Positions 26,201-38,347 of a stretch of DNA of 64,000 nt are shown in pieces (the stretch's first letter is position 1; each line of letters opens with the position of its first letter). The notes under the pieces were generated by a model. It did no database searches, was not told the origin of the DNA, and saw nothing but the letters and a program-made list of their open reading frames with translations. The position numbers and the translations under genes were made by a program. The DNA comes from Pampus argenteus (taxonomy: Eukaryota > Chordata > Actinopteri > Scombriformes > Stromateidae). The stretch lies in the NCBI GenBank assembly GCA_036937835.1, contig CM072863.1, forward strand, positions 16,666,001 through 16,730,000. The letters run 5' to 3'.

Positions 26201-27550
26201 ACGTTTGTTTATTGCAGTCTTGTTCTTAGATTCACACTGCAGCAGCTACAGTAAAGTCTCTCTGCAGACCAGAGAACAAGATCAAGCTTCCCCAGCTCTT
26301 GGACTGATTTCAATCACTTTTATCATCATGAATGGGATATGTTTATTATATGAGCCCTTCACCAACAGAATGAAATATAAAGAAGCATTCAAATTCACTG
26401 GATAGGCTAATCTACAGAATGCTTATGTATTATTTAACACGCAATGAGGCAATGCTACAGTATCACCCTATAGCTGCTTACACTATGGACCATGACATAT
26501 TAGAGTTTAGCAGCAGGCAAAACAGGGGTCTTGCGCTGAGTCTGCACTTGCTAATCTAACTTGAAGGACAAGATAAGCCAGGCAAATCTTGGAAAAGTAA
26601 ATCTAAGACTGTTTGAATAAGTCCTGTGCCTCTCAGCCAGCCACCTACAATCTATACACAGAGTATTCCTCCCGGTCTCTCTCTGGGGAGATACTTAAGT
26701 ACACTTTGTAGCTAGATCCAGGTTGGCTATCAGTCACTGCAGCTGTGAAGAACATGCCAACAAGAATAACCCAACGTAAGATATAAAATCTATCTCATGG
26801 GAGCTTGGAGGCTGGATGAGATTGAATTAAAAATCTCTCTTTTGCTGAGTCAGACTCTTTGGATAATTACTGATATGAGGAACATTTCCCCTCTTGGCTG
26901 TAAGTTCAGAGGGAATGCAGACAATGGCATATTTGGCTGCAGTCATACCAGACCACCAGTCCCCCCATCCTGAATTAAAGCCATTTTATATATGTGGTTT
27001 ATTTGTGTGTCAACCCGTGCATATGCAAATTAAGCATATTATACATCCCTGTCAACAACAAAATAATGGCCTTGAAGTAACAACCATGCATGCCTAAGTA
27101 ACCTCTTAAGTTTGCTCTGGGGTCCACAGTCTCACATCAGCAGTTCTACCACTGTCACACTCTTGTTTCCACTGCCAGGAGGCTGCACATCTGCACAGTG
27201 ACTGACAATCAATGGTTTACCCCCCACCCCACATCACATACACCACCACCACCCCGCCCCATCCCCTCCAACTCCCCATCCCCACCCAGCCAGGGTGCTT
27301 CCCTACGTGATTCAACTTGTTTCAGGCTGAGAGGGAGACACGAAAAGAGAGGCAGAGATGAGATAAATGTGGGGGAGCTGGGGGATGGAAAAAGCAGCTG
27401 TTTGCATCCCGTTACTGGCATTCACAATCAAACTCAATTGTCTTGTTGTTGAAGAAAAGACGTGGTTTCGTCGAATCTGCGCTTTCAAAGCTGTATCTAT
27501 AATTACAATTAAACCCTGTAGATCCATCATTTGATATTGAGTCATTCTTT
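23211..27550. other. Non-coding DNA with simple repeats
   Basis: No exon was recognised. It contains a (GTT)7 tract at 25181-25203, an (AAAT)n tract at 25766-25789, a run of about 10 Gs near 25891-25901 and a C-rich stretch near 27220-27290. Confidence 0.45.
25181..25203. repeat. (GTT)n microsatellite
   Basis: Seven to eight perfect GTT units. Confidence 0.9.
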
Positions 27551-27901
27551 TATTATATTTTATGAGACTTCAGGCGCCTCTGCAGCGCAGCACGGCACAG
27601 AGATCCACACAAAACGCTGCGCCTTAACGCGTAAAAAACAGTCAATGCACCTATAGCCCTGGGCGTTGCACTCCTCCTTATAGGCAATACATATTTACTT
27701 TTCAAAACTGTGATAACCACTATGAACAATGAATTAACTGAACAATTAAATAGCATTAAAAAAAATACAAGTTGCAATAAATTAACGTGTTTTGTGTTGG
27801 ACCCTAATTGTGGGTACCTTTTCAATACTCCACCTTAAGACTTATTTCAATTTATACATGTAGATGACCCATTGTTTGCACCCATTGGTGGCTGTACTCA
27901 C

Positions 27902-28300
27902 CCCTTTCTTCTGTCCATATAAGAAGTGACCCATATCCAAAGCAAAAAATCGTGTCTTGTCGGGTCTATCAATACGTGCAGTGAGCTTTTCCTGAGCAAC
28001 TCTGGCTTGATCAAAAAGATCCAAATCTAAACATTGTTCCTGAGTAGTATCCAAGTGGAATCCACACGCATTTCGAGGCTGCGTCGATCTCCAAAAATCA
28101 TTGCGAGCGCTGTCCACGGAAAAAGTGGTGCTGAAAGTCTCAAGTCCCCAACTTTAGGCTGTGTGTGAATGGAAAATGAATGGCACGTCGAGTGGTGCCA
28201 CTCACTAACACAGATCCTGCGAAGAAGGAATCGGATTTTTACAGGATAATAGAGCGAAGAAGCACATATTCCACACCCGAGGCGAGAGAGCACTTTCCAG
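27902..28300 (-). other. grm4: Candidate non-coding first exon of grm4
   Basis: On the minus strand a block richer in CpG than its surroundings ends in a consensus splice donor, AGAAAGGG|GTGAGTACAG, with the intron starting at 27901. The grm4 start-codon exon has a strong acceptor at 3418, so it needs an upstream exon, and this is the best donor I noticed on that strand. The sequence stays open in one frame but without an early ATG, which fits a UTR. The upstream edge is only approximate. Joining this exon to grm4 is inference from strand and position. Confidence 0.35.
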
Positions 28301-28400
28301 CTGATGGACGAAACACTATATGCGCCGTATGCTCTAGATGTGATTGATGTTACACGCATCGCGGCACACCGCCTTTATCAGGGAAGAAATGCACCATCAA
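28300..28400 (-). promoter_or_regulatory. CpG-containing putative promoter upstream of the 27.9 kb exon
   Basis: CpG dinucleotides cluster here (ATGCGCCGTATG, ACGCATCGCGGCACACCGCC) in a locus that is otherwise poor in CpG. The block sits directly upstream of the candidate minus-strand exon. No TATA box is obvious. Confidence 0.25.
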
Positions 28401-29054
28401 TGAATGACAGGGGGGGATGCCAGATTACTGCATGTAATATCATATCAACGACCTTTTGGCAGCTCCTGGATAGCCAAAGTGTGACATAAAGCCTTTACTT
28501 CTTAAATCTTAACGTCAATTTGGCCGCCTGCTGTCTTACCTCTCAACACACTTCAGTGTCAGGTTTTCATATATTTACCTCTGTGAAGTGACAAACAAGC
28601 ACAGACAATCTCACTGTCTGCCTATTTGTGTCAGTGATAGTTAAGTATAATTAAACATGTTATAATATCTCTCTCTATATATCTATTTAGGGCGGTTAGA
28701 GACGCTATTTGTTAGGAGAAATGTATGTTGTCAGATCATTTAGACACTATGCAACAATTCTACTTCCCCCAATTAATATTCTAATGTCCAGGCAAATGAT
28801 ATTCTGTGACGATCATTATCTGAAACGTGATAAAGCGCAGCCAGTTCAATTTCCACGGTGCCAACAGAGGATATGGCTTTTATTTTTTTATATTTATTTA
28901 ATATGACGCTTCTGGGTCGACTCATGCGTTACAGGTGCTGTTGCGCAGCCTATGCAGTATGCTGAGTCTCAAAGCGCTCGGGATGCTGTGCGTAGACCAT
29001 GACGAACATATCAAGTCCAATCACTGAATGCAAAAACTCAATCTAGATGCTGGG

Positions 29055-29058
<4 letters not shown>

Positions 29059-29102
<44 letters not shown>
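29059..29102. repeat. (GT)22 microsatellite
   Basis: A perfect GT dinucleotide tract of 44 bases. Confidence 0.95.
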
Positions 29103-29103
<1 letters not shown>

Positions 29104-29571
29104 AATGACTGACAGCAGCCACGTTCTGCAGCAAGAGTATATAAAATCATGTCTACGGCATGCCTAGATGTCCAATATTTTTTCCGGCAAGAAAAGCGAG
29201 AAATTAGTTTTGAACCAAGCATGGAGTGTTATTATTTTAGACTTTAATGCGATTGATGGACCCATCTTTTGGCCATTAACCTTCAAAAGTCTACAAAGTG
29301 TCTTGTGGGGAGGCAAAGAACTTCCCCATTTATCAGTTTAACTGTGACATCGGTGCAACCAGTCATGGGAGGAGGCATTGATTCATTTCCCATGATGCCC
29401 ATTATAGATGGCTCATGGTGATAACTCTGTCTTTGCTTCCTGTATATGCGCAGCTGCTGTTTCTGCCTTCCTGATCACAGGCCCGAGTGGTGTGTGGAGG
29501 CTTTCACAGGTCTGAGTGGGTCACACCTGTGGAGTGTTGGACTGACTCCACCACATCAAGGGAAAGTGGAG

Positions 29572-29573
<2 letters not shown>

Positions 29574-29606
<33 letters not shown>
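29574..29606. repeat. (GT)n microsatellite
   Basis: A perfect GT tract of about 16 units followed by a purine-rich GAGAGCGAGAGAGAGGGGGG segment. Confidence 0.95.
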
Positions 29607-29607
<1 letters not shown>

Positions 29608-31770
29608 AGAGCGAGAGAGAGGGGGGAGGAGGATGTTCTTGGAGGGGGTGTGTGTGTCATGTCTCTGTGGGCCTTGGAGGCAGCTGAGCTTCTGAATATT
29701 CATCCCCACCTCTGCTGCAGCAAATTCCAGCTACACGACCAGACTTGTGAGCTGTCAGGAGACCATATAAGTCATGCAAAAAAATCACAAAGCTAACTTG
29801 TCCACATTATTAAACAGTGTTTTACATCTCTTTATTAGCCCACAAAGCACCAGCTCACTTCCATCTGTCAGCTCCTTAAACCAGTGTTCTATTTCTGTTT
29901 AGCATGGTTAGCACAATGAGTGAATTATTTAGCTGTGGAGAATAGATACAAAAGTTATTTCCACCAGGAGACCCATTCCTTCTTAGCTTTCTACTGCAGT
30001 GCACTGCAATACAGTCTTGTTAAACCTGTCTGCTCTGAGGATAACATGTTACGCTGAGTCCTCCCCTGTCCCTCTGTGCAAGGCAAACTCTGGAGATTAC
30101 TTGTTTCAATTAGCTATGGGGCGGAGAGAATTTAAGCCATGTTAATTCCAGTCACTAGTGAAAATCCCAGTAAAAAAAACGACTAACCACAGAGGCATAA
30201 TCGCCTGCCCCCAGACGCCTCTCATTTCATGGCTACATAATGAGAATTATTCAAAATGTAAATTCTGAGGTCACAAGATTTTCCATTTATTGATGGCCTT
30301 CATTAAAGCCAGTTTTCTCGCAGCATTTGTATGATTCACAGCGACTCTCGGTTCATGACAGTGCTGACCTGTTTGTATTGTTATGTCCACTTGTTCATTT
30401 CAGAAACTCTTTTGTCTCTTTTCCCGCCAAAGCTTACAAATTTGATCTTAAATAATTTGTATCCATGACCAAATGTTTAAAGAAACTGACAAAGAGCTGC
30501 CTTAAAAGCTTTCTAAAAAAAAAGAATAACAATGATGATGATGAGAGGGAAGGTGAAGGCCAAGAAGACATGCAATTCCTTCAGTGCCACATAAATAATC
30601 TGATGTTTGTGTCTCACAGCTTTTCATCATGGTCTGTGTCATACAATATTGAACTCTGGAGGGTATACAGACTATCCGCTGACATTTAATTATATAAAAT
30701 TGAGCTTCTGACTGTCTAACACACCCACAAGTTGGAAGTCATAGAAATGAGTCAGTTTGTCACTGCCTATTTGAAGCAATATTTTACAAAGATGAAAAAG
30801 GCCGTCCAGGGCAGACAGATTGGCCATATGCTGGAGTGCTATATATGTTTTTGAAATGCTGGCTGGTCGACAGTTGTCACATGTGTAACCTTTGAACTCT
30901 TAAACCTTTTTTATATATATATGAGACTGGCTACAGTTCAGTTTGTGTGCACAAGGAAATATTATTATTATTATTATATACATCTGCACTCACAAGAGAC
31001 CAACTATTTTACTGTTTCTGTGACTTCCTCTGAGTTAGGAAATCACCTTATGAACAATAAAAAGAGAGATATTATTACTCCTATAAAGCTGTAGGATAAT
31101 GTGACCAAGTGAGGGCCGGGAGAGAAAATGTTTCACACTGAATCCCATTCATAAAAAAACATGAAAAATGCCATATGTGCATTAAAACTGCTGCTGATAT
31201 CGAACACCAACTGGAAAATAGAAAGAATCATATACTCACATCTCATCTATCTTTCTAAATTATTGTCTATAATAGCAATGTGTTGGAGGTGGTCTGTGAC
31301 AGCCAAGTATATTTCTATAGGCATGCCAAAATCACAAAAAGTACAATTAGGTATAGTATGTGAATGTTAAATGTATCTGTGATCTAAAAATATCCATTTT
31401 CAGTGGGTGTTTATCTAGTAGGGTATAAGCATGCTCGTTCCACTAAAGTCTTGTGTGCCGTTTGAGTTTCTAGTCATGTAAGATCTGGTAATATCTTGAA
31501 GTGACCCTGAAATTACAGTTATCTGCTTTGTTGTGATAGATGTCTGTCCAGCGTGATAAGCGTGAGACTGGTGTCATCCACGAGGCACAGACATACGAGG
31601 AACACACAAGTCTTTTGATGCATCTTAGTAAATCACCCTGTATCAGTGATCATTTGTTTTCATATTTCACTGATATACTTAATGTATTCATACATCTCTT
31701 TATTATGACATACATACATGTTTGCAATGTTGAACGTCACTAGAAATATGATCTTGGTGCAGCATGACAG

Positions 31771-31783
31771 CAGCCCCTGGTGG
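31771..31783 (-). promoter_or_regulatory. CTCF-like motif, reverse orientation
   Basis: The minus strand reads CCACCAGGGGCTG. The left ten bases match the CTCF core and two bases at the right differ. It points towards the two sites at 12.4 kb. Confidence 0.25.
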
Positions 31784-33177
31784 TTATGATGTTTAACATC
31801 CTTGAATATCTAAACTGTTTCTGCCATGTGAGAACTGTTACAAACCTTAATAAGTATATAGTGTAAGCCATATGTGGAAAAACATTAAATATGTTTTTTT
31901 TTAATTAGGCTAATAGCTAGCACTTTAATCCAAACTTTGTATTTTATATAATAATGTATTAGAGTGGTGAGACATACAATCATTTATGTAATATTAATTT
32001 TATTACAGTACACGTCATTTGTGTTTTATAATTATACATCTAAAGTACATTTTCTAATTGACTAGAAATATGGGTATCAATCTTTAAATGTTGTTTCACA
32101 CAAATCTATAAAATCTGACTTTGTTCAATTGAAACTAATGATTTTAGATTATAAAAGCTTGATGATACCTTTTAGCAAAGGCTGCCATGTGGAGACAGAG
32201 GTCAATGTCACGTTAAGCCCAGAAACACTGTAAATTGCTTCTCTTATGTCTGAAGCCAAGCACAATCTATTCTGGCCTTGGGCAGAACAACACAATCTCC
32301 TGCTGATTTAGTCATTAACGTGCATATTTACCTGGAGAAAGAAACATGCTCAAAAGGTTAATGTTGCCAATATCTTTGCAGTCTTCAATTAAACAAACCT
32401 CAGCCACTGCATCACCTTTGGTTGCGTATGGTACATCTTCACAGATTTCCGTATTAAGAGATAGCGCTATCGCTGAATCTCCCTGCTCGTTTACTTTTGT
32501 TATCTCTGGTTGTGAGTGCTCGCAAGATGCTGTGTCCGTGTCACAGTCACACCCTGGATTTGAACTAAGGATAATATTATATTCACAATTTTAGAACTCT
32601 AATATCCTCTCCTCAAAAAAGAACCTCCCTAAAAACAGTGACCTTTAATATAGTCTGCATTAGGTTGCACCAACAAATCATGAATGCAATAATAAGTGTG
32701 AAATCCTTCTGAGGTTCCTAGCAGGGTTTAGTTAGTTTCAATAGTGATTTAGGAGTAGACTGGGGTCCACATGCTTCCACTCACTAGCAGCATGAAACTG
32801 ACTGCCACTAATTTAGCACTATTTAAAGTACTTGTTTGAGGGATGGTTGTAACACCAGCCATGTTTTCACGACTACTGGTCATTTCCATTTTTAACTTTA
32901 AAAACATTTATTTTAATAATACTTGTTTGGATTCCCAGACATTTGATCTCAGGACAGTATTAAAAAATACATTTGATGAGTGCGATCACTAGCTTGTTTC
33001 TGATTGGAGGAATTCAAGGTGTTACATCTATCCCATGTTATAACTGCCTGTGGTCTCCCCCTAACTGAATAGATGTTGTAGCTAGTTAAGATTATAGTAA
33101 TGTGAAAACGGGTTGCTAGAAATCATCTGTAGTACAAAAGACAATTAAAAGCCCTTATAAGCATTTAATTTAGCTAT

Positions 33178-33425
33178 GGAAACAGGAAGTCACTGTAGCG
33201 TCATAAGCTATAGCATAACTTCCAAAATTACAATTTTACAATTTGACGTCCCCTTCCATTCAAAAATATGTTTTGCTTATTGTTACGTCACTTGGATATT
33301 TGAGTTGAATGATGCATATGCAGTTTGTTTTCACATTCATCAGCTAAAGAGGTGAAAGGTTCTTTGTGTAAATCTCTTTACCTATAAGCTTGATTTTGTG
33401 ACATCACAACTCATTATGGGCTATT
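33178..33425. repeat. Probable interspersed repeat (TTTGTGACATCACAACTCAT type)
   Basis: The text TCTTTGTGTAAATCTCTTTA, CCTATAAGCTTGATTTTGTG and ACATCACAACTCATTATGGG resembles a repeat I recall in percomorph intergenic DNA. The assignment is from memory and the edges are uncertain. Confidence 0.3.
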
Positions 33426-33449
33426 TATTGTGTAAGCCAAAACCTTCGG

Positions 33450-33835
33450 TGCACATACTGTACTAAGTAAAGGTTTTACACACGTTAGATGTTTAGATCC
33501 TTTATGCAGTATAATCAGGAAGGCTTCAAAGCGGTCCCAAAATTGTTACAGCATGACTCCTTAAGCATAAAGCCAGAGTGATAAATAACTATGTACACAT
33601 ATATATATACACATAAATACACAAATGGCAAGAAGAACAAGGAGTCCTGCTACAGATGGTTTGGCCCCCACAGAGCTCCAATCATCATCCAAATCATCCA
33701 TTCATCATCAGAGTCAGTCTGGGATTACACGAAGAGAGAGAATCAACTGAGATGCATGAATTCACAGACGAACCAAGATTATTGGAACAAGACACCGGCC
33801 GAGTACCTTAGTATAATTCATATATAAAAACTATA
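33450..33835 (+). mobile_element. Tc1-like transposon relic with transposase C-terminal remnant
   Basis: The left end (TACTAAGTAAAGGTTTTACA) resembles the end at 10645. After an internal deletion and a short AT-rich insert, an open frame reads KNKESCYRWFGPHRAP, then SSSESVWDYTKRENQLR and YWNKTPAEYL. This matches the order of the last part of Tc1-like transposases, where the catalytic glutamate lies shortly before a W-x-x-x-K-R segment. The helix-turn-helix region and the first two catalytic aspartates are missing, so it cannot be active. Confidence 0.7.
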
Positions 33836-33953
33836 CAACATCCTCACTTTACTTTACTTCACTAGACGATTGTGTTGAGTGCCAGTTAATGTAAAACACA
33901 TATTTTCAGGTTCAGGACAGCAAAAACAATGTCTGAATGATTTAGATGTCATA

Positions 33954-33960
33954 TGTGTGT

Positions 33961-33996
<36 letters not shown>
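33954..33996. repeat. (GT)n microsatellite
   Basis: A GT tract of about 21 units with one A interruption. Confidence 0.95.
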
Positions 33997-33997
<1 letters not shown>

Positions 33998-33999
33998 AA

Positions 34000-35320
34000 T
34001 ACACTGGCCTTTGCAGTAGGTATCAGACAGTGCTCTCATACATCTCCTGGGCCTTCAAACAGGTGACATCATTCTCTAACCTGACCTGAAGTACTGTATT
34101 CTTTCATCTACCTTTGAATACTACCCTCAGCCAAGAACAGAGCAGATCCTCAGCTGCTTAAACAGGCCTTTATACACAGTGAATCTGTTTGGAGTAACTT
34201 ACACTGGCCGGCCGCACAGGCTTGATAAGCAGTTTCATCTAAATGCCATGGCTGCTCAGAAGTCCAGCCACCATCCCTGTTTATTTAGTTCAACTAGTCT
34301 TACCCACTAATTAGCAGACCTTCTGGTACCAGAAACTTCACTACACACGAATCATGTCCTTTGACCCGTCTTACAAAAGAAAATAAATGGTTTCAATATG
34401 TAGCTGAGTGTACAGGAGCAGGCAAGTCTACACTGTCCTCTAAAGCATTTTATGTTTTTATTTTTTATTTGTATACACAGAAACAGAAACAAATGTGATG
34501 GAGAGATGCAAAAAAAAGAAAACATTAAAAGAATGCGATTAGGAGAGAGAGAATACTAATTATTTGATGATTTTTATCTATACAGTACACAACACCACAC
34601 TACATATAATCCGTACAGCACACAGCTATATCTTTTGGATTGAGATAGGTAAAAACTCAAATAAAACCTCAGGAAGGACGACAAAGGACGGATCCGACTT
34701 CCATGTTCCATAAACAGACAAGCAATACGTGATGTATATACAGAGTAGACAAAATGTCAAAATTAAATGAGGGGGTTGCTTTTGACGAAATATTTACTAG
34801 CAAGTCAATGGTTTTCTGAATAATTCAAAACCATTTTACAATTGACTGGCACTCTTTTAAAACCTCAGCTCATGTTTCCCGAAAGAAGTGAGCGCCCTCT
34901 TTTGGACATGATGGGGACTGTCTCTCCGCTATGTGAACGGCTCACCAGAGACTTACAAAGAGAATGGGTTGCCGTAGCAACTGCAGATAGTGAACATGCA
35001 ACCTCTTGAGTATGACCTTATACAGATATGTTTAATTGTGTAAGGCCTCTTAAACATCCTCCTGAAGCAGAGCAGAGAAAGGCAGAAAACAAAGAATGAA
35101 ACATGAGGGGATTTTTTTTTCTTTTTCTAGCTGCATCTGTGACCATTCGATGACCCGTGTTCTACAGTTTGGCTTTGCAACAAGTCTTAACAAAAAACAA
35201 AAACATACCAATAGATTATATTGGTATGTTCTAATATGGTTTATCTTTCCTTTCATCATGTTTTTACATGAATCGGATTAAATCTGTATCTTGATTCTTC
35301 ATCGATAGTCGTCTGCCCAT
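34000..35320. other. Intergenic DNA
   Basis: No gene was recognised. A CTCF-like motif lies on the minus strand at 34891-34905. Confidence 0.45.
34891..34905 (-). promoter_or_regulatory. CTCF-like motif, reverse orientation
   Basis: The minus strand reads CCAAAAGAGGGCGCT. The AGAGGGCG half fits the CTCF core and two positions of the left half differ. Confidence 0.3.
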
Positions 35321-35324
35321 ATAC

Positions 35325-35580
35325 ACTGGAAATAATGATTATTTTCATTATAAATTAATCTATTTATTATTTTCTTACATGACTGAATGTCAGGAAATTC
35401 AGAAAATGTCAATCATTGTTTGCCAAAGTTCATGTTCCAACCTTAAATGTCCTGACCTTGTTTTATCGTGACCAACAGTCCACAACCAAAAGATATAAAC
35501 TAAGGAAACCAGGACATGAAACTGGAACAAGAGAGCAAAGTAAAATTAAGCGACTAATCATTGCTGCTCTAAAAATGACA
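35325..35580 (+). repeat. hAT-like miniature interspersed repeat, copy 3
   Basis: It begins with AATAATGATTATTTTCATTA and TAAATTAATC, carries the inner text GACCAACAGTCCACAACCAA, and ends with GCGACTAATCATTGCTGCTC. That end is the reverse complement of the family's opening. Diverged but with both ends recognisable. Confidence 0.5.
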
Positions 35581-36119
35581 CCAGCGACTTTTCACTGCTT
35601 ACGGGATATGAATGTACCTTTCAGCGAGTTTGTGTGCAGGTTTTTTGTTACATGTTTGTTACCAAACAGATTGTTGTTTACACTTTTGTTTTGCCAATGA
35701 TAATCTAAGTTAAGATGTGGTATCACTGAATGTGTTTAATTTTTATCAAGTGAAACATCTGCAACTGAGAACATGTTTGCTTGACTCCTTCCAAAATGAT
35801 TTTTTTTTATTGTTACTGTAGTTTAATTATGTTTAGATGTAAGTGTTGAATATTTAGTGATCACACCTGGCCCAGGGCAACAGGCCCAATTGCGTTTTCC
35901 ATTCCTGCATCTTTTAATGTTTTTACTATGATATAACAGCAGTCATCTCAGCAACACACAGTGGGTGGTGGACATAATATCACGAACACCTGCTGATTGC
36001 AAAAACGTGCAATGAGTTCCAGGTTTACTAGAGCCTAAAATGTAAACTTTTTGCTGAAGCTTCATTGGCAATATGTAAAATTTAAAACTATGATACAATT
36101 AGACTAACTCACACACAGC

Positions 36120-36154
<35 letters not shown>

Positions 36155-37330
36155 ACTGTAGATCATAAACTTATGAAATGGTGGGATTTATTGCAATTAA
36201 TGTATAAGACTGAAATTGCATTGTACTTTAGGTGTAATATTATATAACAAATGTAATATAATAAATGCTACATATTTAAAGTATAAATAACGCAAAAATA
36301 AATAGAAATTTCTTTAAAAAATATAGTATATATAATGCAATATCTAATGTCTTTAAATGGTAGCAGGAATCATTTGTAGTAATAGTAGTTATTGTTCTTT
36401 AAAATTGCAATTTCTGTTTTTTGGCATAAAACTGTTTTCAGATGGGAAACACATTGGATTTGCTTTGATGGAGAGCCATCTGAGATGTAATGAGAGGAAG
36501 GTAAGATGCGCTTTAAAATGTCAGCATCTGTGGAGATGATCCTAAGAGGGAATATAGGTAAATAAGATGAAACAAAATTGCATTGATCCCTGCTGGGAAT
36601 TGGATTGTTGCAGCAGTAAAAGCAATGGGACTTCAACTTAAAAAGAAAAAAAACACAAGCAGAATATAAAGATAAAAAGATTATGAAAAGAGCAAGAAAA
36701 CAACACAAATAATATGAACAATGAAGAAATCAATAAAACAGAATTTAAGCTATAGAGGCTTTATGAATGAAATCATTATGCTGACAGGTTTCAGTGCATG
36801 TTAAGTGGGCGTTTTCTGCTTTTAGTGATTTATAGTTATTAGTTATGTGTTTACATGTTCCTTAACTGCACACATGTGTTTTGATGTGGTCAATGCTTCA
36901 TGACACTCCCAGACAGAAAATACTTTGATTAAAACAAAGAGGTTCTGATTTATGTCTGGTTATCTGCCCCAGTGAGTAAAGAGGAAGCGCATCAACAGGC
37001 ACGTTTGTTTGACAGTGAAATTTCCAAAGCATCAATTTTAAATTTTTTTAATTTATTTATTTTTACACATGTGCAGTAGCAGCTCCAGACTCTCCCTTCC
37101 TCTCTCTCCACATACTTCAAACCAAACACTATTAGTCTGTATTGTTTTGTGGTTGGTGAGAGTGTAGATATATTGCTTCAATTTAAAATTACTTTGTACA
37201 GATAAGGCCTACATACGAGAATAAAAGGCTTTGGTATCAGTATCAATATTCTAGTCCTGGTATTACTTGGTATGTGATATCTCCACCCCTAATGATTATT
37301 AGGACTAATGCCTTAATTAAGTAACTATTA
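35581..37330. other. AT-rich intergenic DNA
   Basis: No exon was recognised. A (CA)n tract lies at 36122-36150. Confidence 0.45.
36122..36150. repeat. (CA)n microsatellite
   Basis: A perfect CA tract of about 14 units. Confidence 0.95.
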
Positions 37331-37720
37331 TAGGGCTGCAACTAAGAATAACTTTCATTATCGATTAATCTGCTGTTTATGTTCTCGAATAATCAACTAA
37401 TTGTTTTGTCTACAAAATCTCAGAAATAGTTAAAAAAAGCCTTTCACATTCAAAAATGATTAATTTATCAATATTTATTTTCTGCCAATTAACTAATCAT
37501 TTAATTGAATAGATGTCCAGGTTCTCAGATGTGAATATTTTCTTGTTTTCTTAGTCATGGACTTAGTTTAGTTGAGTAATTTAAATATGACTATTACTTC
37601 ACTTTTGTGAAGTTGTGATTGATGATGATGATTATTTTAATTTAATGGGTAACTTAAATTAATCAATAATCATCAAATTAATTAATCAATATTAAAATGT
37701 CTGCTAATTGCAGCCCTAAT
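37331..37720 (+). mobile_element. hAT-like miniature element with terminal inverted repeats, copy 4
   Basis: The left end is TAGGGCTGCAACTAA and the right end reads TAATTGCAGCCCTA, its near-perfect inverse, so the element is bounded. The interior is AT-rich with no coding capacity. The CAGGG/GGGCTGCA-type termini suggest hAT. A clear 8-base target duplication could not be seen. Confidence 0.6.
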
Positions 37721-38019
37721 CATTTAAATTTATTTATTTATTTATTTTTCGCACTTCTCTGTTGACACTTATTAACTAATACTATATATAAGACACGTCT
37801 TTTATCATACAAGCCAAACATTTTAGCACAATTAACACAATTTTGGACAATGTTGGCGCTGTCCATTACCTGCGGTGCTGAACTGAAGAATCAAGCCCGC
37901 ATCACAGGTCACCATTTCACCAACATACTGCAAGAATAACGTCACATTTAAAACGTTCAAAGTAAGTTAATTCAAAGTTAGATTAAGATCAGCCTCAAAC
38001 AAGCTCGTTGGAGCCAAAA

Positions 38020-38347
38020 GTAGCAGTTTCCTCCACCGGCTCGCTCCAGTCAGAGCGTGGTGTTGCGTTTTCCTCCGATCCGCGACCACAATTCTTCAAC
38101 ATGTGGTACGTGATTTTCTTACGCTCGCCGAGCAATTAAAGGTTAAATTACGTAGTGGGCGTAGCGGTTCCTTGTAATGGCGACTGTGCCGTGGATGTGC
38201 CTAGGTTTGTGAAAATGAAGCGAAGAAGAAGTTATTTCTTTTAAGTAAAAACGCCGAGGTTTTCCCGGAGGAGGACTTTGCGTCTATAACCATCGTCTTT
38301 GTAAGTGGTAAACTTAGCTTGTACTTTTGAACTTTTGTGCCCCCGAA
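38020..38347 (+). promoter_or_regulatory. nudt3: nudt3 promoter and 5' UTR
   Basis: A CpG-richer block lies directly before the nudt3 start codon (for example TCCGATCCGCGACCAC, ACGCTCGCCGAGC, AAACGCCGAGG). It has no obvious TATA box, as expected for a housekeeping promoter. The exact start of transcription cannot be read from the sequence. A GTAAGT at 38301 is not followed by a plausible acceptor before the ATG, so the 5' UTR is taken as unspliced here. Confidence 0.55.

Larger units (their letters stand above)
28400..33170. other. Intergenic DNA with GT microsatellites
   Basis: No exon was recognised between the candidate grm4 promoter and the repeats at 33 kb. Two GT tracts (29059-29102 and 29574-29606) and an ATT tract near 30961-30977 are present. 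There is no sign of hmga1: no AT-hook codons of the PRGRP type were noticed. Confidence 0.45.

Noticed and set aside
27842..28117. Minus-strand frame of 91 codons overlapping the candidate grm4 first exon, as a coding exon.
   Set aside because: It has no ATG near its start, and its last part runs past the good splice donor. A UTR reading fits better.
38301..38330. GTAAGT before the nudt3 start codon as a 5' UTR splice donor.
   Set aside because: There are fewer than 50 bases to the ATG and no plausible acceptor with a pyrimidine tract.
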